The notes beneath the pieces are model-generated. The model made no database searches. It was not told the origin of the DNA and saw only the letters and a program-made list of their open reading frames with translations. DNA of 64,000 bases, taken from contig QQVD01000004.1 in NCBI GenBank assembly GCA_003388555.1, positions 84,069 to 148,068 of the forward strand. The letters are read 5' to 3'. Shown piece by piece: positions 44,840-53,274 of this stretch. Position numbers and translations under genes: made by a program. Every line of letters starts with the position of its first letter. The stretch's first letter is position 1. This DNA comes from Acidobacteriota bacterium (GTDB taxonomy: Bacteria > Acidobacteriota > Thermoanaerobaculia > Multivoradales > Multivoraceae).

Positions 44840-46813
44840 ATGACCTCCCGACCGCCCGATCCGGAACCCGACGCCGCCGCGAGCCGGCGACGGCGCGAGC
44901 ACGCTGGCCTCCACGAGAGGGAGCTCACGGGACGCAGGCTGGTGCGCGAGACGTACGTCGAGCTCGAACGGCGGTGCCGCGAGCGGGGCGCGTTGCTGGC
45001 CAGACGGGAGTTGGCCGTGTCGGTGGCACGCCTGGTGACGATGGCGGCCCTGCTGCTCATCCTGTGGATGTCTGTGCAGTCGCAGCTGCTGCCGCTGTGG
45101 GCGGTGCTGCTGCCCGTCGCCGGATTCCTGGTCCTGCTGCCGATGCACGAACGGCTGCTGCGTCGGCGCGACCGGGCTCGCCGCGCGGCGCTCTTCTACC
45201 GCGAGGGCATCGCCCGGCTCGACGGCACCTGGGCGGGCGGCGGCCGACCCGGCACCGGCCACCTCGCCGCCGCGGAGGGCCACCTCTACGCGACCGACCT
45301 CGATCTCTTCGGTCGGGGCTCGCTCTTCGAGCTGCTCTGCCGCGCCCGCACCGAGATCGGCGAGCGCACGCTGGCCGGCTGGCTCCTCGCTCCGGCGAGC
45401 TGCGACGAGATCGACGCCCGGCAGCGCGCCGTGGTGGAGCTCGCCGCCCTGGGCGAGCTGCGCGAGCGGATCGCCACCCTGGGCGCAGAGCTCGGTGAGC
45501 GACCCGGATCGGACGGCATCGCCGCCTGGGCGGCCCGGCCCGCGGTGCTCAGGCGGCACCGGGCGCCGCGCGCGATCGCCGCCGCCCTCGCGACAGCCAA
45601 CGTCACGGCGGCTCTCTACTGGTGGCCGATGGGAGCCGGGCCCGCGCCACTACTCGCGCTGCTCACCGCCCAGCTTCTCGGCTTCGCCCTGCTACGCCGC
45701 CGCCTGCAACGGCTCACCCACGGCGTCGAGCGCAGCGCCCGCCACCTCGACGACCTCTGCTCGCTGCTGCGGCTGCTCGAAGGCTCCGAGTTCACCTCGT
45801 CGTGGCTGCAGGCCCGACGCTCACGGTTGGCGAGCCGCCCCGAGGCGGAGGGCGGCAGCGTACCCGGAGCCCGAGCTACGCAGCGCTCCCGGGCTTCACA
45901 GCGCATCGGCGAGCTGCGCCGACTGGTCGAGCTGCATGACGCGATGCGCAACCCCTTCTTCGCTCCTTTCGGTCTGCTGCTGCTCTGGGGCACCCAGACC
46001 GGTCTGGCGCTCGACGGCTGGCGCCAGGAACACGGCGGGAACATCGCCGATTGGCTCGCTGCCCTCGGCGAGATCGAGGCCGCCGCCTCGCTCGCCGCGT
46101 TCGCCCACGAGAACCCCACCTGGCCGATGCCGGAGATCCTCGCCAGCGACGCGTCCGTGCAGCTCGTGGCCCGCGATCTCGGCCACCCGCTGCTCGGCGC
46201 CGGCGCCGCCTGCGAGCTCAACGACGTCGCGCTCGGAAGGCCTCCGGCAGGCGAGGCCCAGGCGCTGGTGATCAGCGGCTCCAACATGTCGGGCAAGAGC
46301 ACCTTCCTACGCGCCTGCGGCAGCAATCTGGTGCTCGCACTCGCGGGCGCACCGGTTCGCGCCAGCTCGATGCGCTGCAGCCGACTGGCGATCGGCGCCT
46401 CGATCCAGGTCCTCGACTCGCTGCAGGAGGGCGCCTCCAAGTTCTACGCCGAGATCACCCGGCTGCGCCGCATCCTCGATCTCTGCGACGGCGAGGCGCC
46501 GGTCCTCTTCCTGCTCGACGAGATCCTGCACGGCACCAACTCGCACGATCGGCGCATCGGCGCCGAGGCCGTCGTACGGGCGCTGCTCGAGCGCGGCGCC
46601 ATCGGACTGGTGACCACGCACGACCTGGCGCTCGCTCGCATGGCCGAAGACGAGCAGCAGTCCGGAAGCGCCGGCGCGGCCGTACTGCGCAACAAGCACT
46701 TCGTCGACACTCTCGGCGGAGGCAGGATCACCTTCGACTACCGACTGCGCGAGGGAGTCGTCCAGCGCAGCAACGCCCTCGCCCTGATGCGCGAGGTCGG
46801 CCTCGACGTCTGA
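44840..46813 (+). CDS. membrane-associated MutS-family ATPase
   Basis: 657 residues. The C-terminal ATPase is MutS-like: ISGSNMSGKSTFLRACGSNLVLA (Walker A), FLLDEILHGTNSHDR (Walker B with signature) and TTHDLALA. Unlike MutS1/MutS2, there are two pairs of membrane segments (LVTMAALLLILWMSV with LLPLWAVLLPVAGFLVLL, and further spans near 255-300). The mismatch-recognition FxE motif, clamp and Smr domains are absent. Such membrane MutS-like proteins are widespread but uncharacterised, so a role in mismatch repair should not be assumed. It is 122 bases downstream of pdxJ, same strand. Confidence 0.85.
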   Translation: MTSRPPDPEPDAAASRRRREHAGLHERELTGRRLVRETYVELERRCRERGALLARRELAVSVARLVTMAALLLILWMSVQSQLLPLWAVLLPVAGFLVLLPMHERLLRRRDRARRAALFYREGIARLDGTWAGGGRPGTGHLAAAEGHLYATDLDLFGRGSLFELLCRARTEIGERTLAGWLLAPASCDEIDARQRAVVELAALGELRERIATLGAELGERPGSDGIAAWAARPAVLRRHRAPRAIAAALATANVTAALYWWPMGAGPAPLLALLTAQLLGFALLRRRLQRLTHGVERSARHLDDLCSLLRLLEGSEFTSSWLQARRSRLASRPEAEGGSVPGARATQRSRASQRIGELRRLVELHDAMRNPFFAPFGLLLLWGTQTGLALDGWRQEHGGNIADWLAALGEIEAAASLAAFAHENPTWPMPEILASDASVQLVARDLGHPLLGAGAACELNDVALGRPPAGEAQALVISGSNMSGKSTFLRACGSNLVLALAGAPVRASSMRCSRLAIGASIQVLDSLQEGASKFYAEITRLRRILDLCDGEAPVLFLLDEILHGTNSHDRRIGAEAVVRALLERGAIGLVTTHDLALARMAEDEQQSGSAGAAVLRNKHFVDTLGGGRITFDYRLREGVVQRSNALALMREVGLDV

Positions 46814-46872
46814 GCCGTTCGACCCGTCCAGCCGGCGCTGGATGCGGTCCTCCAACCGCAGGAGTCCTCGAC

Positions 46873-48207
46873 TTGCCCCAAACCAGGAGTACGGCGCCGT
46901 TTCGGCGAGCCTCGTCGCGACGAGGCCGCGCCTCCCTGCCCCGACCCACGACCGGCCTGGACGTCCTGACCGTCCCGCTGCTGGTTCTCGCCGTGCTCGC
47001 CTGCGCCGGTGAAGGCGCCCCACCGCAGGAGGACGCATCGCTCACCGGCGTCTGGCGCGCGGTGCTCGCCTCGCCCGGGGGCGAGCTGCCGTTCGGGCTC
47101 GAGATCCAGGACCGGGACGGTGCGCTCGGCGCCACGATCCACAACGCCGAAGAGGTGGTCGAGGTCGAGCGGGTGGAGCACCGAGGCGACGAGCTGCTGC
47201 TCGCCTTCGACGGTTACGACTCCGAGATCGTCGCCGGCCTGCAAGCCGACGGCAGCTTGCGCGGGCGTTGGCGCAAGACCGCCGCCAGCGGTGACTCGAC
47301 TCTCGACTTCTCCGCCGTGCGGGGAATCGAGCACCGGTTCACCGGTTCGCAGGAGGCTCCCGGCTGGAGCGTCGGTGGAGAGTGGGCGACGACCTTCGTC
47401 GACGAGGACGGGACCTTCCCTGCCCGCGGCCTCTTCGATCAGCAGGGCGACCGGGTGACCGGCACCTTCCGCACCACCACCGGCGACTACCGCTACCTCG
47501 AGGGGGAGATCGAGGGCGACGAGCTGCTGCTGTCGACCTTCGACGGTGCCCACGCCTTCCTCTTCCGCGCCCGGCGCGGCGAGGACGGGGTGTTGCGCGG
47601 CGACTTCTGGTCGCGCGACAGCTACCACGCCACCTTCGAAGCCACTCCGGCAGCGGAGGGCTCCGAGCTCCCGGACGCATGGCAGCAGGTCGGGCTCGCC
47701 AACCCGGACGGGCGCTTCACCTTCTCGTTCCCCGATCTCGACGGCGAGCTGGTCAGCAGCGAGGACGAGCGCTTCCGCGGTCGGGTGCTGCTGGTCGACG
47801 TGTTCGGTTCGTGGTGCCCCAACTGCAACGACTCCGCGCCACTGCTGGCCGAATGGCACCGCGAGTACGAGGGCCGCGGCCTCGAGGTCGTCGGGCTCGC
47901 CTTCGAGATGACCGGCGACGCCGAGCGTGATCGACGCTTCGTGCGCCGCTTCGGCGAGCGACACGGCATCGAGTACCCCCTCCTGCTCGCCGGGACCAGC
48001 GACAAGGAGGCCGCCGCGGAGCAGCTCCCCGACCTCGACGCGGTGCTCTCGTTCCCGACCAAGATCTTCGTCGACCGCAGCGGTCGGGTGCGGCGCATCC
48101 ACTCGGGCTTCGACGGTCCGAGCACGGGCGCCTCGCACGATCTTCTCGTCGCCGAGCTGCGCGCGACGATCGAGGAGCTCCTGGACGAGCCCGCGCCCGC
48201 CGACTGA
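46873..48207 (+). CDS. thioredoxin-fold (TlpA/ResA-like) lipoprotein
   Basis: 444 residues. The signal segment VPLLVLAVLACAGEG ends in a lipobox (VLAC), so the protein is probably lipid-anchored in the periplasm. The first ~260 residues are beta-rich with repeated GTFRTTTGDYRYLEGEI-like strands. The C-terminal ~170 residues are a TlpA-type thioredoxin with VFGSWCPNCND as the redox CxxC motif and the cis-proline in SFPTKIFVDRSG. It likely reduces or maintains disulfides in the envelope. TTG 46873 was chosen because GGAG lies eight bases upstream and the signal peptide follows. The ORF track start is inside the MutS-like gene. Confidence 0.82.
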   Translation: MPQTRSTAPFRRASSRRGRASLPRPTTGLDVLTVPLLVLAVLACAGEGAPPQEDASLTGVWRAVLASPGGELPFGLEIQDRDGALGATIHNAEEVVEVERVEHRGDELLLAFDGYDSEIVAGLQADGSLRGRWRKTAASGDSTLDFSAVRGIEHRFTGSQEAPGWSVGGEWATTFVDEDGTFPARGLFDQQGDRVTGTFRTTTGDYRYLEGEIEGDELLLSTFDGAHAFLFRARRGEDGVLRGDFWSRDSYHATFEATPAAEGSELPDAWQQVGLANPDGRFTFSFPDLDGELVSSEDERFRGRVLLVDVFGSWCPNCNDSAPLLAEWHREYEGRGLEVVGLAFEMTGDAERDRRFVRRFGERHGIEYPLLLAGTSDKEAAAEQLPDLDAVLSFPTKIFVDRSGRVRRIHSGFDGPSTGASHDLLVAELRATIEELLDEPAPAD

Positions 48208-48649
48208 CCCGACCGTGCGCCCGGCATCGCGGGCAGCGTCCCGCGAGCGCTCCGGCCGGCGAGGCCTGCGCGCCGGCCTGAGGGCTGGCGCCGCGCATCC
48301 GCGCGCCCAGGAGGACCAGGGGCACGATGGCGGCCAGGAAGACCAGGTGGTACCACACCGGCATCAGGCTCCAGGCGCTGGCCTGCACGCCGATCCCGGT
48401 GAGCAGCAGCAGCGCGCCGGTGATCAGCGCGACCCGCCGTGAGGCCCAGATCGACGCGGTGACCAGACCGGCGATCAGCGAACAGACGAAGCTCAGGCCG
48501 AGCACGCCGGCCAGGGCGCCGCCGTCGGTGATGGCTTCACCGGCCTGCGCCGCGGCGGCCAGCTCAGAGAAGAAGAGGGCGTTGCCGCCGAGCCAGAGTG
48601 CTGTCCAGACGGCGTAGCCGACGACGACGGCGAGGATCCTGCGTTTCAT
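47753..48649 (-). CDS. small multi-pass membrane protein; reading frame runs on into the opposite gene
   Basis: The supported part is residues 1 to about 122 (48286-48649). It starts MKRRILAVVVGYAVWTALWL, with four hydrophobic segments including LGLSFVCSLIAGLVTASIWA, VALITGALLLLTGIGV and YHLVFLAAIVPLVLLGA. A perfect AAGGAGG precedes the ATG. No stop follows where such small proteins normally end; the frame stays open to 47753 as an Arg-rich tail antisense to the thioredoxin-fold gene for 455 bases. The true end is unknown: a frameshift, lost stop or sequence error is possible. The gene is last in the ArsR/SRPBCC minus-strand unit. I do not recognise its family. Confidence 0.55.
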   Translation of the reverse strand: MKRRILAVVVGYAVWTALWLGGNALFFSELAAAAQAGEAITDGGALAGVLGLSFVCSLIAGLVTASIWASRRVALITGALLLLTGIGVQASAWSLMPVWYHLVFLAAIVPLVLLGARMRGASPQAGAQASPAGALAGRCPRCRAHGRVSRRARARPGAPRSSRAARRREDRARRPCSDRRSPSGCAAPDRCGRRRSWSGTRAPRRGRGAAPRRPPCRWSRRAGGGTRCRVARRSGARSVDHARRRRSSRRRARRPRGRGPRTRGAIRPAVARSRCSWGTTNRTRRPAAPDRGSARPRC

Positions 48650-48789
48650 GGGGTCTCCTCCTTGGGTGGCGAGAGGGTCTTCTCGTGGCAAGACAGGGGA
48701 ACGGTCAGCGGACTTCGGGCACCATGGGACGGTGGAGAGCTCCGCCGAGAGGGAGGATGGGTCGGCCCACTGCAGCGGCGTCGCGGCAC

Positions 48790-49359
48790 TCAGTCGATCG
48801 GCCAGTGCTCGCTGCGGCTGCGCTTCGGGGTCGCCGGTGCCATCAGGTCGAAGAACAGGTAGAGCAGGCGGATGCCGAAGGGTGCCCGGCCCGTCTCGAT
48901 CACCGATTTCAAGGTCGAGGTGATCATCTTGCCGCCCTGGACCATCTGCTTCGCAGTCTTCGTGCCCGCTGGGAGATCGCGGATCGTCAGGGTGAACAGG
49001 GTGCCTCCGGCCTGCTCCTCGAGGTCGTAGACCACCGTGCACTCTGGATCGTCGTAGGCGGTGAAACGGAAGGTGTGGGCGAACCGACGCGGTGGCTCGA
49101 ACTCGACGATCTCCCCGACCACGCCGGTGTAGCGCCCGTTCGCCGTGCGCATCGCCAGACGCGCTCCCGGCGCCAGGCGGTTGGCGTGCATGCGCGAGTT
49201 GAAGAAGGCGAGGATCGGCGCGTCGGTGCGGGTGATCTCGGCCCACACCGCCTCGATCGGTCCCGCGATGTGGACCCGGAACTTGGCGGTGGCGTCCCCC
49301 TCTGTGGCGGCGCCGCTCGGCTCCGCGTCGGCGCTCACCGCGGCGGTCGGTTCAGGCAT
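48790..49359 (-). CDS. SRPBCC (START/Bet v 1-like) domain protein
   Basis: 189 residues. After a ~22-residue Ala-rich lead the SRPBCC fold begins (KFRVHIAGPIEAVWAEI). It continues with FEPPRRFAHTFRFTAYDDPECTVVYDLEEQAGGTLFTLTI and ends with a long helix (VQGGKMITSTLKSVIETG). This resembles AHSA1-type ligand-binding proteins. These are very often co-encoded with ArsR-type regulators, as here: its ATG overlaps the regulator's end by 8 bases. The ligand is unknown. Confidence 0.85.
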   Translation of the reverse strand: MPEPTAAVSADAEPSGAATEGDATAKFRVHIAGPIEAVWAEITRTDAPILAFFNSRMHANRLAPGARLAMRTANGRYTGVVGEIVEFEPPRRFAHTFRFTAYDDPECTVVYDLEEQAGGTLFTLTIRDLPAGTKTAKQMVQGGKMITSTLKSVIETGRAPFGIRLLYLFFDLMAPATPKRSRSEHWPID

Positions 49360-49696
49360 GTTTCTTCTCCTCGGAGCGCCTCTCGACGCTCTCCTTGATG
49401 TCGGCCATGCGGCTGGCCCAGAAACCGCTCAGCTGGTTCGTCCAGCGGTCGTAGATCTGCTGGATCGGCATCGGGTTCATGTACAGACGTCGCTCGCGAC
49501 CCACCTTCTCGCTGAGCACGAGCTCCGCGTCCTCGAGCGTCGCGAGATGCTTCATCACCGCGATCCGGCTGATGTCGAAGTGCGAAGCGACCGCGCCGAC
49601 GATCATCCCGGGGCGACCGCTCAGCAGGTCGAGGACCCGGCGCCTGACCGGGTGAGCGAGCGCCGCGAAGGTGGCGTCGACCTGTTCGGGAGTCAT
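49352..49696 (-). CDS. ArsR-family helix-turn-helix regulator paired with an SRPBCC protein
   Basis: 114 residues: [22 protein letters not shown], recognition helix HFDISRIAVMKHLATLEDAELV, wing VGRERRLYMNPMPIQ, and a C-terminal helix WASRMADIKESVERR. It carries no cysteine metal site. In known ArsR/SRPBCC pairs the regulator represses its own operon. A perfect 18-bp inverted repeat lies 24 bases before its ATG in the putative promoter. Confidence 0.9.
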   Translation of the reverse strand: MTPEQVDATFAALAHPVRRRVLDLLSGRPGMIVGAVASHFDISRIAVMKHLATLEDAELVLSEKVGRERRLYMNPMPIQQIYDRWTNQLSGFWASRMADIKESVERRSEEKKHA

Positions 49697-49720
49697 CGGA
49701 GCTCACGCGTGTCGTTCATT

Positions 49721-49738
49721 GGTAACCCGATGGTTACC
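49721..49738. promoter_or_regulatory. operator-like inverted repeat before the ArsR/SRPBCC unit
   Basis: GGTAACC-CGAT-GGTTACC: perfect 7-bp arms around a 4-base centre. On the minus strand a TTGACG hexamer lies at 49753-49758, and the dyad occupies the -10 region about 16 bases away, as expected for an autorepressor site. Confidence 0.65.
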
Positions 49739-49821
49739 TTTTCTCGGACGCTCGTCAAGACCCTCCTTCCGAGGGGCGATCGGCGGCGGCTTCGCTCCTC
49801 CGGCTCGCGCGGCGGCTCGGG

Positions 49822-52365
49822 TCAGGCGGAAGTGGAGGTCAGCCGATCGACGTCGTCGGCAGCGGCGCGCAGTCTCTCGAGGCGGGCCCTGATCTGCAGC
49901 TCGCGGCGGTTGCCGGTGAGCTGGTCGCCAGCGAGGGCGGAATCGAGCAGCGCCACGACACGAGGCTCGCGCGGATCCCGGGAGTGCAGCAGCTCTGCCA
50001 GGCGACCGCGATGCTCGGCCCAGCGGCCACCGCGCAGGCCCGCTGCCTCGGCCATGGCGATCGACTGCTCGAGGTCCTCGACCGCCTCACCGATCTCGCC
50101 GAGGGCGACCCGGACCTCGGCCGCTCGCGCCAGAGCGAGTGCGAGCGACGCGGTGTCGCCCGAGCCGGCGCTGCGCACCAGCGACAGTCCGAGAGCGAGG
50201 CTCGTGCGAGCCGCCGCCGGCTCACCGACCCCCGCCTCGGCACGCGCGAGCATCAGGTAGCGGTGGCCGTTCTTGATCTCGCCGACGCCGAGCCTGTCGC
50301 TCACCGCGATGGCGTCGCGGTAGTGACGGCGGGCCTCCGCCCAGCGACCGAGCTCGAGGGCGTAGAAGCCACAGTTGTTGCGTGTCGCCGCCACCTGCTC
50401 GGTGGAGTCGTCGCGCAGCTCGAGCAACTCGAGAGCGCGCAGCGACAGCTCGTAGGCGCGTGCGAAGTCGGCCTCGGCCCAGGCGCACGAGGCGCTGTTG
50501 GAGAGAGCCCCGCTGACGTTGTCGACCAGACTGGAGTCGGCGAGCTCGCCGCTGGCGAGCAGACGCTCGCCGACCGTGAGCACCGGCTGCACCACCGCGA
50601 GGCCCTCGTCGCAGCGGTAGAGCGTGCGCAGCACGAACAGGTATTCGGCACGCGTCGCCAGCTCGAGGTCGAGCACATCCTCGGCCTCTGGGGTCCGGCC
50701 GTAGGCCTGCTCGAGCACCTCGAGGACGCCCGCGAACGCCTCCGCCGAGGCCTCCCAGTCGCCGTCGGTCTGCTCGGCGTGAGCGGCAACGCGCAGCACC
50801 CGAGCGCGATGGATGGCGCTGACGCCTTCGGCCTCCTCGAGATACTCCGTCACACGCTCGAGCAGCGCGCGCGCTGCCTCGTGCTGCTGCAGGTTCTGGT
50901 GCAGACCCAGGATGGTCACCGCGAAGCCCACCCGATCGTCCGGCAAGAGGGCGTCGTCGGCCCAGAGTCGGTCAGAGGCCGCCTCGAGCACCTCGACCAC
51001 TCGCACTTCGGGGCCGCGCGAGACCCTCTGGTCGATGTCGGCGCTGCGGAAGATGTCGAGCAGGAAGGCGTTGGTGCGGTCGGCGCGGTCGCGGGCACGC
51101 TCGCTGGAGACGGCCTCCCGCCGAGCGGTCGCGGCCTGCTGCACGGCCACCGCGGCGGTAGCGAGCAGCGCGACGGCGCCGATGACGCTCATCGCGGTCG
51201 CCACGGCGTGACGCTGCACGAACTTGCGCACCGCGTACAGCCGGCCGCCGTCGACGGCCGACACCGGGAGTCCGTCGAGCAGGTGACGCAGGTCGCGACT
51301 CAACTCTTCGACCGTCGCATAGCGGTCCGCTGCCGCCGGCTCGAGGCAGCGCAGCACCACAGCGTCCAGCTCGCGCGACGTGTCGCGGGGGAGCGACCCA
51401 GAACCGGCAAGCAGACGCGGTGCCGGAGCCGGCGGCCGCTGTCGCACCTGGGTGTCGAGGCAGGTCGCCGCGTCGGCGCCGATCTGCGGCAGCACGAACG
51501 GCATGCGGCCGGTGAGCAGCAGGTAGAGCAGCACGCCGAGCGAGTAGACGTCGCTGGCGACCCCGATGGCCCGCCCGGAGAGCTGCTCGGGGCTGGCGAA
51601 ACCGGGAGTGAAGCCGAGGACCTCGTCACCGCGATCCGGATCTCCTCGATCGGGCGCGCTCAGCGCCCGGGCGACACCGAAATCGAGCAGCTTGGGCACC
51701 CCGTCGTCGCGCACCAGGATGTTCGACGGCTTGAGGTCGCCGTGCACGAGGAGGGCGCGGTGCGCCGCCTGCACCGCGTCGCAGACCTCGAGGAAGAGGC
51801 GCACCTTGGAGCGCCAGTCGAGCCCGCGCTCCCTGCAGTGGCGGGTAATCGGCTGACCGTCGACGTACTCCAGCACCAGGTAGACGTCGCCGCGCGCCGT
51901 CGAGCCGCCGTCGAGAAGCGAGGCGATGTTGGGGTGGTCGAGGTCGGCGAGGATCTGACGCTCCTGGGCCAGTCGCTCGAGCAGCCGCTCGGACACCGTG
52001 GCGGAGCGGGCCAGCTTGATCGCTGCGGTGTGCTGGTAGTCGCCGCGCCGCTCGGCGAGGTAGACGGCCCCCATGCCTCCCTCGCCGATCAGCCGCACCA
52101 GCCGGTAGTTGCCCACCACCTCGCCCAGTCGCGCCCGCGCCTCGTCTTGCGCCGCCCCGGCGACCCGACGCAGCTCCTCGTCGAGGGCTGTGAACTCGCC
52201 GGCGAGCGTCGAGTCGCCGTCGGCCTCGGCGGCCAGCGCGAGCAGTCGGTCGTGGTCGGCGCCCGGCGCCCGGCGCTGTAGGTGGGCTGCGCGCTCGGGC
52301 TCTGCGAGATCGAGCAGCTCGAGCAGCAACCGCGGCTCGGATGGCGGTTGCGGCCTGTCGCTCAC
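49822..52365 (-). CDS. transmembrane Ser/Thr protein kinase with TPR sensor region
   Basis: 847 residues. The kinase domain (about 85-350) has the Gly loop LIGEGGMGAVYLAE, Lys in AAIKLARS, HGDLKPSNILV (HGD rather than HRD) and DFGVA, and then FASPEQLSG and SDVYSLGVLLYLLLTG. One membrane helix (AMSVIGAVALLATAAVAV, near 400) separates it from a C-terminal ~430-residue TPR-like region presumably outside the membrane. The start is GTG 52365. The ECF sigma gene ends 42 bases upstream on the same strand, suggesting an ECF/kinase operon in which the kinase phosphorylates the sigma factor. Confidence 0.92.
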   Translation of the reverse strand: MSDRPQPPSEPRLLLELLDLAEPERAAHLQRRAPGADHDRLLALAAEADGDSTLAGEFTALDEELRRVAGAAQDEARARLGEVVGNYRLVRLIGEGGMGAVYLAERRGDYQHTAAIKLARSATVSERLLERLAQERQILADLDHPNIASLLDGGSTARGDVYLVLEYVDGQPITRHCRERGLDWRSKVRLFLEVCDAVQAAHRALLVHGDLKPSNILVRDDGVPKLLDFGVARALSAPDRGDPDRGDEVLGFTPGFASPEQLSGRAIGVASDVYSLGVLLYLLLTGRMPFVLPQIGADAATCLDTQVRQRPPAPAPRLLAGSGSLPRDTSRELDAVVLRCLEPAAADRYATVEELSRDLRHLLDGLPVSAVDGGRLYAVRKFVQRHAVATAMSVIGAVALLATAAVAVQQAATARREAVSSERARDRADRTNAFLLDIFRSADIDQRVSRGPEVRVVEVLEAASDRLWADDALLPDDRVGFAVTILGLHQNLQQHEAARALLERVTEYLEEAEGVSAIHRARVLRVAAHAEQTDGDWEASAEAFAGVLEVLEQAYGRTPEAEDVLDLELATRAEYLFVLRTLYRCDEGLAVVQPVLTVGERLLASGELADSSLVDNVSGALSNSASCAWAEADFARAYELSLRALELLELRDDSTEQVAATRNNCGFYALELGRWAEARRHYRDAIAVSDRLGVGEIKNGHRYLMLARAEAGVGEPAAARTSLALGLSLVRSAGSGDTASLALALARAAEVRVALGEIGEAVEDLEQSIAMAEAAGLRGGRWAEHRGRLAELLHSRDPREPRVVALLDSALAGDQLTGNRRELQIRARLERLRAAADDVDRLTSTSA

Positions 52366-52407
52366 ACGTGCACCCTCGGGTCCTCTCGTCGGCGGTCTCC
52401 GCTGACG

Positions 52408-52992
52408 TCAGCCGATCTCCGGGCTCGGATCGTCCTCGCTGCGCAGCCGGTCCCTCAGCCATAGGCGGGCGGCCTGCCAGTAGCGCTTGACCGAACGCTC
52501 CGAGCGCCCCAGCAGCGGCGCGATCTCCTTGAGCTGCAGCCCGGCGAAGTAGTGCATGTCGAAGACCCGGGCCAGCAGCGGCTCGGTCGTCGCGAGCTGC
52601 TCGAGCGTCTCACCGACGATCCGCCACTGGTCGGCGTCGAGCTGCGAGGCCATCGCCTCGATCTCGAGGTCCACCTTCTCACCATCGCGCTTCTTGGCGC
52701 CCTTGCGCCGCGCTCGGTCGATGAGCACCTGACGCATGTAGCGCGACAGCACCGCGATCACGTGGCCGCGATCGTTGAACCCCATCGGCGAGATGTAGAG
52801 CTTGAGGAACGCCTCGTTGACCAGCTCGGTGGTCTCGAGCGTCGGACTGTAGGCCTCACCGCGCAGGAGGTAGCGGGCGATCGAGCGTAGCTCTCGATAG
52901 GCGCTCCGAAACTGCTCCTCGCGCTCGAAGATGTCGGGGTGGAACCAGCCCGGGTCGTACTGCTCGGGCAGGTTCTGTGCGTCGAGGTTCAC
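52408..52992 (-). CDS. ECF sigma factor of the TIGR02999/ECF43-like type, paired with a kinase
   Basis: 194 residues. Region 2 reads SPTLETTELVNEAFLKLY, then GHVIAVLSRYMRQVLIDRARRKGAKKR. Region 4 reads EPLLARVFDMHYFAGLQLKEIAPLLGRSERSVKRYWQAARLWLRDRL. The acidic DAED normally found before LVQE is replaced by ETTE. In the ECF43 protein EcfP of Vibrio, a threonine in this position is phosphorylated by its partner kinase to allow polymerase binding; applying that here is inference. GTG 52992 fits the family length. No anti-sigma gene is present. The ORF track extends through an unrelated shadow of the glycosyltransferase gene. Confidence 0.87.
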   Translation of the reverse strand: MNLDAQNLPEQYDPGWFHPDIFEREEQFRSAYRELRSIARYLLRGEAYSPTLETTELVNEAFLKLYISPMGFNDRGHVIAVLSRYMRQVLIDRARRKGAKKRDGEKVDLEIEAMASQLDADQWRIVGETLEQLATTEPLLARVFDMHYFAGLQLKEIAPLLGRSERSVKRYWQAARLWLRDRLRSEDDPSPEIG

Positions 52993-53274
52993 GGGCGATG
53001 CGATACGAAAAGAAACGGCGGCAGCGAGGAGCGGGCGCCGCACTGCGCACCGCCGGTCTCGCTCGCGGCATCCCGCAGCATAGCGGAGGGACCCGGGGGG
53101 TCGGCGGACGCCGACCGCCGACAGTGGTCCAGCACGAGCCGCGAGCGTGGATAGAGTCGACCCATCCTTCGACGCCCCTGTTTCCCTGCCGGCGCCAGTT
53201 CCCCGCCGGTTGGAGCCTCCGCAAGCGCCACTGTCGACTGCAGAGAGACGCCGGCGTCCGCAGCGAGCTCCCGC

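Noticed and set aside
44840-46813. Mismatch repair MutS
   Set aside because: The mismatch-recognition and clamp domains are missing and membrane helices are present; only the ATPase is shared.
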